Positions 34,301 to 46,034 of a DNA stretch of 64,000 bases are shown in pieces. The notes under the pieces were generated by a model. That model was given only the letters and a program-made list of their open reading frames with translations, was not told the origin of the DNA and ran no database searches. This DNA is from Rhyzopertha dominica (Eukaryota; Arthropoda; Insecta; Coleoptera; Bostrichidae), in assembly GCA_025024175.1 (NCBI GenBank), contig QCXZ01000086.1, positions 15,652,245-15,716,244 of the forward strand, read 5' to 3'. How positions within the stretch are numbered: position 1 is the stretch's first letter; each line of letters begins with the position of its first letter. A program made the position numbers and the translations under genes.

Positions 34301-34409
34301 CAAACACTAGGGGAAGTAACGGTCGGTTACTACGTTGAGGCCTAAATTAATTAGGGGTATGTCGACCTGAAGTTGGAACACAAAGAGTACTCTTTTTTCC
34401 TTGCTAAGC

Positions 34410-34438
34410 TTTCGACTTTATTTCTAAGTCTTCATCAG
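34410..34438 (-). ncRNA. Hammerhead-ribozyme-like motif (tentative)
   Basis: On the minus strand CTGATGA (34438-34432) is followed by GACTT, a seven-base loop, AAGTC and then GAAA (34413-34410). This matches the conserved hammerhead core with stem II between. One extra A precedes the stem, and no proper cleavage triplet closing stem III was found (GAAA is followed by GCTTAGCAAGG), so activity is doubtful. Such motifs occur at the ends of Penelope-like elements and retrozymes; no Penelope RT was seen nearby. Confidence 0.25.
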
Positions 34439-34449
34439 AGCGTCTACAA

Positions 34450-36262
34450 TAAATACATTTGCAATTTTTGGAAAACAAACAATTTTCAACTTTTACTTAC
34501 AGAAATTTGAGGTTATGTGTAAACGATCTTATTAAACATAATTGTATTTTACAGTAATTTTTGTATGGCTCTCTCTCACGAAACAGAAGTTGTGTCAAAT
34601 TAATTTTAAAAGACTAAGAACAAATATTTAAAGTTTGATGATCACATATATCGTTAAAATTTAGACAAAATCACAAAACACGTTAAAAATTCTTTATCAT
34701 CAATGTTTGTCAGCTGTCAATTCTGCAACAATTCTAGCCTCCATTTAAGATACAAATAACATAAACTTTGATGTCATTGATTATTTATTTTGGAATACAA
34801 ACCATTTTTTGCTCTTGCAGAATGTAATAGCGAAGATTCTTTCTGTTTATGGTGATAGGGGATATTTAATAGTTAATAATTATTTTACAAATTAAAGTCA
34901 ATAATAATATACTTTCAATGATGAAGATTCTACGGTTTACAGATATATGCTATATTAAAATTAACAGCTGAAATGTGTCAGCTGTGGCTTACTAAAGGAA
35001 ATAAAATTCTAAACTGACAAAAACTGAGTTGTATTAGCATCCTTAGATTATTTATTGAATAGTACAGTTTATGGTGAATAATCTTAATGTAAAACAAATT
35101 TTAATTAAAATTTTATTCAGAGAATTTAAACAACTTTTGAAATAGCATACAATAGAGTAACCATTGAGCCATCCAAACAAATCACTCCAACAATAGCACT
35201 ATGTTCAGAATGCATAAATTCCTATATGGCAAGTATCAGAAGGTAACCCTACAGAGTGGCGATAAAATATTTTCAAAATTATTTGGAAATAATTTTAAAA
35301 CTAGAAACAGCTTTATACCCTTATTGTACAAGAAATTCAACCATTATGTCATTAGGCGTAAAGCAACAAGGCAAAGCAGCCCAACTTGAAAAGTGTTTAT
35401 TTAGCACAAGTACAAATAATATTCAATAAATTACATGAAGTAGCCAAGTAAATGTTTTAAATGTGATCACTTAATTTACAATTTGACACAACTAATCTAT
35501 CCATATAAAACCACAAAAAATTGTCCTAGGGAGTAATAATGCCACTTAAACCTGCGGATACTTTATGTTCCTTTAGAAAGCAGTAGAATATCTTGAATAA
35601 AGAAAGGCTGTTCGAAAAATAGCCAAAAATAAAATATCAGTATAAAACATTACAATTACCATACAGCGTGGAATTAAAAAGTGGAAACCATAAGTTATAG
35701 ACTTCAATCCTGGAGAACACTAATGACGTTTGAAGCTCCTGCTATTATATACATTATTGTTTTCGTATGTTAACTACAACTGCTAGTTTCCAAATGATTA
35801 GAAATTAATAAATTTTACACACGCATATCAATTAAAAATCTGACAGATTTGGAATACTTGTATAAATTAATTTTAAGACCCAGTACGTTGCTTGTAACCT
35901 TCTCTGTCATTAAATATCTAAAAACTTACAATGAAGATGTCTATTCATTTTATTAAGGCTTAAAGATTTCTTGTTTAACATTAGCTTTGCAACACAAAGT
36001 TTTTAAAATAAATCAGTTTGTAATATATCCTACAAAATGAAACAAGAAAATTTAATGGCAACTTAAAAATAATAAAAAGAAAACGGTCATACCTGTATTT
36101 CTTGATACTTTTTTTAATTTACAAGCTTGTTTTATGATCACTTAAAATAATGATATATGATTTCTAACAGTTATTTCTCTACTAATATTTAGAGCTCAGC
36201 AAATATGCACTTAAAATTGTTAAAATATGCACTAAAAACATGCTCTTGTGCATTTTGAGACA
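34450..36262. other. Long AT-rich stretch, nothing recognised
   Basis: No domain or repeat was identified in six-frame reading. The longest plus-strand frame (35201-35389) is basic and shows no family features. Confidence 0.4.
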
Positions 36263-36264
36263 TA

Positions 36265-37571
36265 CGAGGCATGTTTTTTAAGTAAGTACCGTTTTGCGAT
36301 TCCGCCGCCGCAGCGCTACGGTCGGCATTCCGCGCATGCGCGCTGGTTACCTACATCTCTTGTCTACGCACTGATGCCATTACAGTTTGATTCTTCATTG
36401 TATACGTTGTTTACTGAGTGTTTAAGATGCCTCCGACAATCGTGAGTCCCGCCGATTGTGAAGTACGGGCTGTTATACGATTTCTTAGTGCTAAAGGCGT
36501 AAAACCGATCGATAGTCATCGTGAGATCTGTGAAGTTTACGAACAAAACATTATGAGTGATGGAATGGTAAGGAAATGGGTGAGAGCATTTAAAGATGGC
36601 CGCACAAATGTGCATGATGAAGAACGGAGTGGGCGTCCTTCAGTCGTTAATGAAGATTTGGTGCAGAAAGTGAACGAAAAGGTGAGAGAAAACAGACGCT
36701 TTACAATTTCATCATTGTGCGACTGCTTTCCTCAATATTCTCGTAGTGTTTTGTATCGCATTGTGACCGAGAACTTGAATTACCGGAAATGTTGACGGAT
36801 TTGCACAAAACCCAACATTTAGGCAGTGCATTGACTTTCCTTGAGCGGTACCACAATGAAGGTGAAGATTTTTTAGACCAAATTGTTACTGGTGACGAAA
36901 CAAGGGTGGCCTACGTCACACCAGAATCGAAACAACAATTCATGGAATGGCGACATTCATAATCACCCAAAAAAGTGAAGTTTAAGCAAACAATTTCTGC
37001 CCGGAAAATCATGCGCACAGTTTTTTTGGGACAGAAAAGGAGTATTGCTAGTGGAGTTTCTGCCTCGTAATGAGACAATCAATGCAGCGTCTTATTGTAA
37101 GACATTGAACAATCTGCGTCGTGCAATCCAGAACAAAAGACGTGGCAAGTTGAGTAAGGGTATCGTTTTGCTGCATGACAATGCCCGTCCACATGTGGCT
37201 AATCGGACCAAAGATCTCATCAAATCTTTTAAATGGGAATCTCTAGATCATCCTCCATACAGCCCTAACCTGGCGCCCAGCGACTACCATTTGTTCCTGC
37301 ACTTGAAGAAACACCTGGGTGGTCAGCGTCTTCAAGACGATAACGAAGTCGAAACATTTGTGATACAGTGGTTAACAAGTCAGGCGGCAGAATTTTATGA
37401 GGAGGGTATTCAAAAACTGGTGCCACGTTATGACAAGTGCCTCAATATTCACGGAAATTATGTAGAAAAGTAGATTAAGGTACAGGCTTTCATGTAAGAT
37501 AAAATTATTGCGATATCTTTGCACGTCTTTTTTTAATTCCAAAACGGTACTTACTTAAAAAACGTGCCTCG
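36265..37571 (+). mobile_element. mariner transposon with intact ends
   Basis: A 1,307-bp element flanked by TA on both sides (36263-36264 and 37572-37573). The terminal inverted repeats are 31 bp (CGAGGCATGTTTTTTAAGTA and on) with one mismatch. A single transposase frame fills the interior. Size, ends and target are typical of mariner. Confidence 0.96.
36427..37473 (+). pseudogene. mariner transposase, disrupted
   Basis: Full-length span (about 349 codons). The N-terminal half (36427-36795) has the helix-turn-helix region: VRAVIRFLSAKGVKPIDSHR, VRKWVRAFKDGRTNVHDEER and SGRPSVV. The DDE core shows the first Asp in IVTGDETRVAYV, the second in VLLHDNARPHVANR and the third in PPYSPNLAPSDYHLFLHLKK, giving the mariner D,D34D spacing. 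Breaks: a deletion of some 20 bases near 36790 that removes the segment before MLTDLHKT, a stop at about 36961, and a frameshift before 37045. The protein cannot be made intact, although the ends could still be mobilised by another copy. Confidence 0.93.
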
Positions 37572-37573
37572 TA

Positions 37574-38140
37574 TATATGCAGTTATAAAACAACGAAATA
37601 AGAAGTATTTTTTACTTTATATTATTTATTGTAAAAGCTACATCATACAACATAAAAATAAAGAATTGTTGTGTACTGATAATTACGTCTATGCCATGTC
37701 GTCTGCATCAAAACAATCTGTGAACAGCTGTTTCAGCTTATAAAGCCTCCTCAGCACAGCTATAGTCCCAATGCAGACAACACGGCATAGATCTGGCTTC
37801 CCATATATGCACAAGGTAGGCCACGTCTATGCGAGAATTACAGTGTGGTTTTTTTTACTATAATCAAGAAAAGAAGAAGGAAAAAACTTCCAGTTCTGAG
37901 CTATAACTACCAATAAAAAAGTCTAAAGGGTTACAATTGATTGATATTGGCACGTAATAGCACCGAAACTGAACTAATTTAAATGAAATACTGGCCAAAG
38001 CCAACTCCCTGCTGACATCAGTTACTCCCCATTGAAGATAAAATTTCATATAATGCTGAAAAAAGCTAACTGGAAAAAATTGTGAAAAGGAAAATAAAAC
38101 AACGAGAGTTCTGTAACTTTATAATGTATATTAAAATAAA
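37574..38140. other. Intergenic, nothing recognised
   Basis: AT-rich. The part next to 38143 should include the 3' untranslated region of the minus-strand recombinase-domain gene. Confidence 0.4.
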
Positions 38141-38142
38141 AG

Positions 38143-41056
38143 TTACACAATAGAATATTTTGTTTTATTTGTGTATATATTTTGCACAAAAACTTTAATT
38201 TTCAACCAGGACTTATTTTCTAATAACTCAGGATAACGTTCTTTAAGGGTTTCACACTCATCCCTTTTAGGAGGCTTACACTTTTTAATATGAGACTTGA
38301 AATACTGAGCCACCGTTTTTTTCTGTGAGGAAGTCCATGGAACTAAATTACGCTTTTTACCTTTAGATAATTGTACTGTATTCGTTGTGCTTTCTTTCTC
38401 TCTTCTTTCTTCTTTTTCCATTCTTCCGGTATTATTAATGGCATCCCATAAATTTTCCCCGAGGTCTTTTTGTGCATCATTAATTTCCACATCATCAACA
38501 TGATCATTAGCATTGCCTTCTGTTTCTAAGAGTATTTCTTCTTCCAAATTAACATCTATCTCTTCCAAACTTTTACCCTTGTATTTTGCTGCTTCTCCCC
38601 CTTCCATTAACATGAGTATTTTTGCTACTTTTGCTGTTTGGTATATATCATCCGGTAAGCGATAAACTTGTTTATGCACATCACTTGTCTGACCCATGAA
38701 AGTCGCAAGTTGCTCTATATCATTTGCAGACATATTAAAAATTTGTGTCAGTGTAGCCAAATGTTTTCGTAATTTTGTAGATGTTAACGCATCTGGATTT
38801 TTTGGTCCACAGAGGCGTGCATGTTTTTGTACCACCTTATATCCCACAATTGGTTCTAATGAACCACAGTTTGCAAAGAGAAACAAATTGTCCTGCTTCA
38901 CAAATTGATTTCTCACTTTGATTAGGAGTTGTATATGTTTTTGTATGTCTTTACTGAAAAGTATTGGTACACCTCTACCACGTTTGCCTCTAGTAACAAT
39001 TCTTTTAAAACTTTGCAGCAGGATTTTTTCAGATGGGGCAACTGCATCTGCAAATTCTTCATAATTTTGTTTGCTGCTTTCATCTGACAGTGTGTATGTT
39101 GAAAGTTTCAACCTTTGCAATTCTCCAACTCTCCTTCTATTTAAAAGTAGAAGTCGACAAAATGCAGTTTCCCTTAACAATACAAAACTCTTTAACTCTC
39201 CAGAAATTTCTAGACCTTTTGCAGCTTCACTACCTTTTTTAAGTAAATAAGTTTTAAATAATTTTAAATCCGCAGCAAGAGGTACCAGTGCGACCTTATT
39301 CCACGTTTTAGTATTCAAGTCACTTGCAGCCTGGCTGGATATTTCATATTTCCAAGTATTCTCAATTAAGCGTCTAAGTGCTGTTATGGTAGCCTCCGCT
39401 TCTGCAGCTGACTTTTCTAAATAATTATATTTTCTTTTAATGATATAGAGTATTTCTATGTCACATACCTCTTTCAAACTGCGACTTATATTCGTTGCGA
39501 AGGTTGGTGAATGGTACAAGTTTTTCTGGGGATCAAATTTGGCTATGATTTTCACACTTTGAATTATAAGGTCAAAGTATTGAGGTTTCAAAATATCAAA
39601 CATATTTTTTAACTGAGGGTTAATTTTTTGGCATTCCATTAGTACTTTAGCAAGCTTTCTCATTTTTCGCGAACTAACATTTATTTGATGTAGCTCTCTG
39701 TGTGTATTTAGATATCGCGAACCAAAAGCGCATATAAGAGCATCCCTCTTTACTACTAGTGTCACTTTATCGGTTAACATTCTAGGAAATACTTTGGTTC
39801 GTAGATTAATGTCTGTGACTTTATTCTGTACCAATAAATCTTGGCCTTCAGAATTAGATTTTTTTACCATTTCTCTCAGTACAATTATTTTTGTGTTTCC
39901 ACAAATGTTTTCGAGAGTGTAAGCCCAGACAGTATGGGCAAGCATTATAGTTTTCTTCGACATTGTTAAGAATACTTTTGTGTACCGGTTTAATGAAAGT
40001 AACAGAATTCTGAACAAAATTGCCTTTTTTTCTTAATGTGGCAATTAATCTCTTTCAATCGAGTTAGGAGTCATTGCAAGGATTCTTTGAACTTCAATCT
40101 CTCCTTTATGGTTGCGAAAAAGATGTCTGGCAAAATTTTTAACTTGGTCATCGCAAAAGAAACAAAAATCTGGTTGCCGAGAAATTTTAACAGTTTTCTT
40201 TTTTACTTCTTGATGATTATCTTCCGGGTCCAATAGTGATGATACATTGGTGCTTTGCATCTCCTGAAATTAAATATTCTATCATCAGCTTGATGGAAGC
40301 TTCTTAATAATGGGTATTTATCAAATTATGCATAAAATAATTTTTCCCAATTATATCTTATTTTTCATTAAAAAATGCCATAACTAGACAATGTATGTAC
40401 TAGAATGTCACCATGAATTAATATTGGTAATTATCCAGAGTAGGGGCCCCTCACTTATTGAGCTGAAATTTTGCACACACCTGGAATATGGCCTTCTGAA
40501 CACAAAACTGAAATCCGTTTCTTGGGGTCATTTTTGAAAAATGAGCCTTTCAACTTGAAATTATTTTACAGCACATGGTGTTCTTGCTTATGGCGTAGTG
40601 TCGCATATTACACGCATTAGCAACACAGCTGGCGGGACACATTACCCCACAACGTGAATACAGAGTACATGACCTGCGCTTTTTTTCGTCCGAGCGATTT
40701 TGCGCCACATGTAAAAAACATGACCTAAACCCGTTCTGAATCGCTCGCATAAAAAAGGTAAGGTGTGTAAGGAAGGGCAACAACTTACATGAACTACTTC
40801 GTATAGGAAAGCATAATGCGACACTACGCCATATACGAAGAACACCCCGTGTCGTAAAATAGTTCCATCTTCTTTTATTCAACCTGCACTTGAACTAGTG
40901 CTATGAAAAGTTTGACCATCTGTGATACCTTAGAATTTCCATTTTCTTCAAACTATGTTTCAAAAATATTAAAAGGTCAAAATAATGTTATACCTCAGTT
41001 AAACTTGTTACATCTGGTGTTCCTTGTGGAAGGAAAGGTTCAGCTTCTTTGGTTAT
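38143..41056 (-). CDS. Tyrosine-recombinase-domain protein with N-terminal zinc fingers
   Basis: Two exons are supported: 41056-40994 (acceptor ATTTATAG, donor GAG/GTATAA; reads EAEPFLPQGTPDVTSLTE) and 40263-38143 (acceptor TTTAATTTCAG), joining in phase 0. The first exon was not found. The protein has two zinc fingers (FCFFCDDQVKNFARHLFRNH; ACPYCLGLHSRKHLWKHKNN), a long helical domain and a tyrosine-recombinase-like core. That core has an Arg block (LLLLNRRRVGELQRLKLS), 'STKLRKHLATLTQ' and MGQTSDVHKQVYRLP with a candidate Tyr. The C-terminus has 'PWTSSQKKTVAQYF' and 'SWLKIKVFVQN'. This order is known from Crypton-related proteins widespread in invertebrates and fish. About 570 codons are uninterrupted; two one-base shifts fall between and after the fingers (about 40050 and 39870, the latter in an A run), so consensus error is plausible. 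Confidence 0.65.
40562..40861. mobile_element. MITE with about 45-bp inverted repeats
   Basis: TTTTACAGCACATGGTGTTC at the left is matched by the reverse complement at 40815-40861 (CGACACGGGGTGTTCTTCGT), and both arms share ATGGCGTAGTGTCGCAT. An inner inverted pair (TCCGAGCGATTTTG and GAATCGCTCGCATAA) extends the foldback. No coding capacity. TA flanks both ends. It lies in the intron of the recombinase-domain gene. Confidence 0.8.
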
Positions 41057-41059
41057 CTA

Positions 41060-42285
41060 TAAATTTGAAAAGCAGTTGTTAAGTCATCATCACAAGTAGG
41101 CAACCTATATATAGTCATATTATTATTAATAGTTAATAGTTATACATTAACAGTAAGAAGTTTGTCTTAGTTGTGGTTTTAAACTAGTTATGTTGGATTG
41201 GCGTTGTAAGAAGAGCTGAAGTCAAACTCCCCCTGTATGTTTGCTTCTGATTTAAAATTTAGATACATTAAACAGCTAAATGTGAACTTACATTTATTTA
41301 AATAGTTATTATCTTGAAAGATAGTAAATTAAAAACCAGACAATATATTGACAATAGATAATTTGAAAAATTAACAAAACCTAATAAATTAAAAAAATAC
41401 TAAACTTGATGTACTTGTGCAGAAAAATACAGCAATTTATCAGCATGTTTTCTTAGACCAATTTAAAAGAAGTTGTGAAAAGTGGAATGAAAGAGCATGA
41501 TGGTATCCATAAGTGAGTTTTCCACAATTCAAAACAAAAAAATGTGAAATTAGGAAATACTTGAAGCAATACTAAATATTCAAGGTGACTCACAGACAGA
41601 TATTTAGGAACCACTTTACGAGCCCTTTCTAAAAATCTTCAACCACTCTTATTTAGTCAGAACATGGCACTCGTTTCTTAATACAGTTTTGTATTTAATT
41701 ATATGCCCATTGTGTATTAGTATAACAATTACGATTTAAGTAATTAACTTTCGAAAGTAGTAAATTTTCATTATACAAGTGTAGAGATTTAGCTACTTGT
41801 AACAGACCAGTGTGGATAAGGTAATACACAACATTAAAAGTACAGGTTATTTGTTCAATTCGGAAAATACTAAAACAGGTAACTTGATAATTTAAAAATA
41901 ATTTTATTTTGAAAGAGTATCTGTTGTTAGATCATGGATTTCTATGGTTTTGTCTCCATTCTTCTTATCTTAAAAATTGATTATTTTTATTGTCCATGGA
42001 TACTGTTTCGTAAAAGTTAAATGAGAAATATCTTGTCATGTAAAATAATAATAAATGTGAAAAGTATTTTGGGTGTCTTTTTTAGATGCCACATTTTGCC
42101 AATTCTTTTTTTTTATTTTTGGTCTCTTGTAATACAATTTTTCATTTTTTCAATTTAATATGCAACTTTTTCATAGAATTTCTTGATCTAATACCTAATT
42201 AATGTATGAAAAATGTTTTTTTTGTTAAGACTTCCACTTTTCGAAAAAAATAAGTTCTACTTAAAAAACACTATATTTTTTAAGG
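41060..42285. other. Unassigned, possibly upstream intron of the recombinase gene
   Basis: No exon or repeat was recognised. The 5' exon of the minus-strand recombinase-domain gene should lie here or further right. Confidence 0.35.
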
Positions 42286-42479
42286 TTTATTAATTAATAA
42301 AACTTTTGTTAATAATTTTTAAGTTATTATTGAAAGAAAGAACTAAGAAAGTAACACTGATTAGTGCGATAAAGATATTCCAAAAGTTTAATAATGATTG
42401 GTCTTTGAGAGTGATGCAATGACCCCACAGAAGTAAATTAAATAGCACAATACAAATACTACGATGTGTATTATCAATA

Positions 42480-42917
42480 TCTTTATTAAAAATTTTAGAT
42501 ATACTAGAATATTTTAAGGAGTACTGCTGCTCGATGGTAATGCCTTGCAGGCTACCCTCAGAACTTGAGGACTCTTCTGTATCCTCACTTTCATCTGACG
42601 ACCCTGTATTAACGGTAAATTGTAGTGCATCGTCAGCAGCATCTAGCAGATGTTCTTTTTCTATAAACATTTCTTCAGTTTTTATGGCTTTGTCGCAAAC
42701 AGCCTGTCATTCTTCTACTCCCACTTCTGAAAACTTTTGTCGTGCCAGTTGTTCAACATCTTGCAACTTGAATGTCGTGTTTCTCGCACCAGTCCAATTC
42801 TTTACCGTGGCTCAAATATTCTCAATTGGATTAAGTTCGGGATGGTAGGGTGGCAGTCTTAGTACACTATGTCCATGCTGCTCCATTACTGCGTCTAGTG
42901 CATACTGTATAGGTACC
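42480..42917 (-). pseudogene. Tc1-like (DDE) transposase C-terminal remnant
   Basis: After an acceptor (TTTTTGCCAG) at 42918 the minus strand reads LDAVMEQHGHSVLRLPPYHP followed by ELNPIENI, a stop in place of Trp, then ATVKNWTGARNTTFKLQDVE and CDKAIKTEEMFIEKEHLLDA. 'LPPYHPELNPIE.IW' holds the last acidic catalytic residue of Tc1/IS630-type transposases, and the acidic Ser-rich tail is typical of an arthropod subfamily. The catalytic Asp residues upstream were not found, so it is truncated. Confidence 0.75.
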
Positions 42918-43500
42918 TGGCAAAAATAAAAATATATATGCACAGGGTGCTAGAAGTCGATAATAGTTAACTTTAAAAACAGTTGAACATCAATTATCAT
43001 AGATAACGACTGCAATTTTGTTATTTTAAATAGAATGACCATCTTATAGCGTATTGGTTTCAGCAAAATGAGGTCATTTTATTTAAAAAAACAAAATTGT
43101 AGTCGTTATCTTTGACAGTTAATGTTCTATTGTTTTATTGTAAACATCATTAAGTTCTTAAAAAATCAGAAAATTTTCCATTTAAAACACTATTCCACGA
43201 CTTCAAATAAAAAAGTTAGCTATTGTAGACTGTGTAATAATTAATTTTATATAGTGGAATACAAAAAACTTTGTACTACTATAATATTAATAATTGCGCT
43301 TATGCAATAATTTACATAATATTAATGTTTCGTAATAACATAATATTTAATAAAATTTGAAAAAAAATGGTCTGTTAACTTGTATTAACAACTGATAAAC
43401 CTTAGCTCTCAAACAGAGCACATAATAAACATAACAGTTGAGCAGGTACATTAAATACCACATGCATCTGACTATTCTGTAAGCTTAAATATACATGTGC
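42918..43500. other. AT-rich spacer, nothing recognised
   Basis: Probably includes the 3' tail of the LINE to the right and the intron of the Tc1-like remnant to the left; neither end could be placed. Confidence 0.35.
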
Positions 43501-43560
43501 GTTCATACCGTTGATCGATTTTGTTTGATAAGAGCATACAGTTCAGATTTCGTCCATTTC

Positions 43561-45921
43561 TCATTCTCTCAATTGCCAAAATGTTTTTAATTTTGCCCAT
43601 GCAACTCCAGTTTTTGCCAAAACATGCTTTTCAAATGTCAAATGTTGGTCCATAATCAAACCGAGGTTCCGAACACTATCCACGACCTCGACCATGTCAC
43701 CATCAAGAACAACATTGTCTAAAACCTGCGGCATCCTCGAAAGAATTTGACGAGTTCCAGACCACATTACTTTTGTTTTCTTCGCATTTAGTCTTAACCC
43801 ATTACACTCGGACCACTCGCGAACACCAATGAAGTTTTCGTTAAGTTCGTCAACAAGACGATCACAATCTCTAGGTAGACACTCCTTATAAAGCTGTATA
43901 TCATCCGCGTAACAAAGTATTTTGTTTGTATCGAATGGCACGCAAGAAGTCAGCAATGCAAATACTGAATAATACAAGTCCTAGAACACTTCCCTGAGGA
44001 ACACCACATGATGTTGCTAGTTCCCGCGAAACAGTCGATCCAAGCTTCACCACTTGCAAACGATTGGAAGGGTAATCACGAAAAAGATTCAAAGCTGCAC
44101 CCATTATTCCATAGTGACAAGTTTGGCTACCAGAAGTTCTCGGTCAATGGTATCAAATGCTTTTGAAAAGTCTAATAAGCAAATGCAGGTTATCATTCCC
44201 TCATCCATATTGCGTGCCACGTCAGTAGTCAGTTTGAAAAGGGCCGTTGCCGTGCTATAATTCTTGCGAAAAGCAGATTGAACACAAGGCAGCACATTGT
44301 TTGCTGTGATGAAATCCACCAGCTGCATACAAACAATCTTCTCTAGGATTTTACTACATGTCGGTAGAACGCTCACCGGTCTAAGGTCAGAAAAACTTTA
44401 TACTTTACTACCCTTCGGCAACGGAGTGATGACAGGTTTTTTCCATTGGGGCGGAAAAACCCCTTCAGCAAGACAACGGTTTATTATATGCGTTAAGGCA
44501 GAGCCGCAGTATGGAAATGCATATTTTAACAGTGCCAACCTGAGCATATCACTACCTTAAGATTCTGATTTTATTGTGTTAAAAATCTTAATTATCTGTT
44601 CGTGGTTTACTAAAGAAAATGATTCAAGGGTGTTATTCTCTGGTGAATGTATGTTGTCGAGGAAGTGTTGCATGTTCAATTCAAGTTTCTCGTTGTTTTT
44701 CGTTGGCACAATGAAATAATGATTTATGGCATCAGGGTCACATAGATCATTCGGAATCGCTGTAGGATTTCTTCGGTGAATGTTTAATCTATAAAGTGGA
44801 TTCCAAAGTTTCTTAGGATTGTTCTTATGTAGTGCCATCTCGTGTCGAAAATATGCATTTTTTTCATTTTTAAGAGCGGTAGCAAGAAAATTTTTTAATT
44901 GTTTGTAGTATGCTAAATGACCGGGGGCTTTTGTTCTGCAGTATATCTTATAAGCTTTGTTTTTTAATCTTATAATGAATTTAATATTTTTCGTTATGTA
45001 CGGCGGTCTTGATTTCCTGGACGTGATCGCCTTTAATGGTGCATGAGTATCAAATAAATCTAGTACCACTTTATTCAGAAATGTAATTTTGTTCTCTACC
45101 CGAGCAATGTCTTTTATTTGACCCCAATGTACTTTTCGACAGTCGTTTTCAAAATCAGCCAACTTAAAACGTTTGAAGTCCCTTACAATAGGAAGCTTGG
45201 ATGTTGCTCTACTCACTGAGATATGAATATCACAGTGACAAAACATATGATCGGTTGCATCAACAAGATCAACATTTGCTACCTCACTGTTACCAATGTT
45301 ATTGCTTACGCACAGAACATCAATCAAAGAAGATGTGTTCTCAGTATGTCTAGTAGGTTCCATAACAATTTGATTTATATTAAAACTGTTTAAAATATTA
45401 AGAAATTCACGCGTGCTATGATGATTCGTCTGTAGCAGATTAATGTTTATGTCTCGGACCAAGACTATGCCGTCAAAAGTAAGATACATGTGACGGAGGA
45501 GGACGTCAAGCTCCTGAAGACCATATAAAGGTGAGTTAGGTGGGCGATATATCACTCCAAAAGGAAATTTGTATTTCGTTGTTTTTATACTAATCCATAG
45601 CTGTTCTGTGTGTACGAGGTCAACAAATGCAGTATCAATTAACTGCCATTTAATGTTATGTCGAATGAGCCAGCAGACACCTCCACCCCTCATTCCTATG
45701 TCCTTCCTAACTAGTTGAAAATCTTCTATAACCACAAGCTCAGATGGAAAATTTGGCTGCAGCCAAGTTTCACTTAATCCCAGCACATCGATATCCAATT
45801 CCCTAATATGTTCGTAAACTGCAGCAATGGAAGGTACAAGCGATCTTATATTTACATGACCGACTCTTATACACTGTTTACTCTGGCTATATTGGTTGCT
45901 ATTGAGCGATGGATAGTTCAA
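43561..45921 (-). pseudogene. ORF2 (endonuclease-RT) of a jockey/CR1-type LINE
   Basis: The endonuclease occupies 45921-45200: CIRVGHVNIRSLVPSIAAV, DVLGLSETWL, FGVIYRPPNSP and SSLIDVLCVSN, motifs of AP-type nucleases. A linker leads to the RT: WKKPVITPLPKGSKV, LRPVSVLPTCSKILEKIV, CLLDFSKAFDTIDRELLV, TSCGVPQGSVLGLVLFSICI and ILCYADDIQLY with the catalytic YADD, then a thumb with VRNLGLIMDQHLTFEKHV. Breaks: a frame end at 44557, a stop near 44400 and shifts near 44104 and 43977. Clade placement (jockey or CR1) is by motif impression only. Confidence 0.85.
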
Positions 45922-46034
45922 ATCTGTTCATTTGGATTTCCATAATTCGCTTATACGACGGACAATCTTTACTGAATACATCGTGATTGACATTTATATT
46001 CAATTTTGTTTAGTATTGGCGACAATACAGTTAA

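Noticed and set aside
34410..34438. A functional hammerhead ribozyme
   Set aside because: Stem II is offset by an extra base and no cleavage triplet closes stem III, so it is kept only as a tentative motif.
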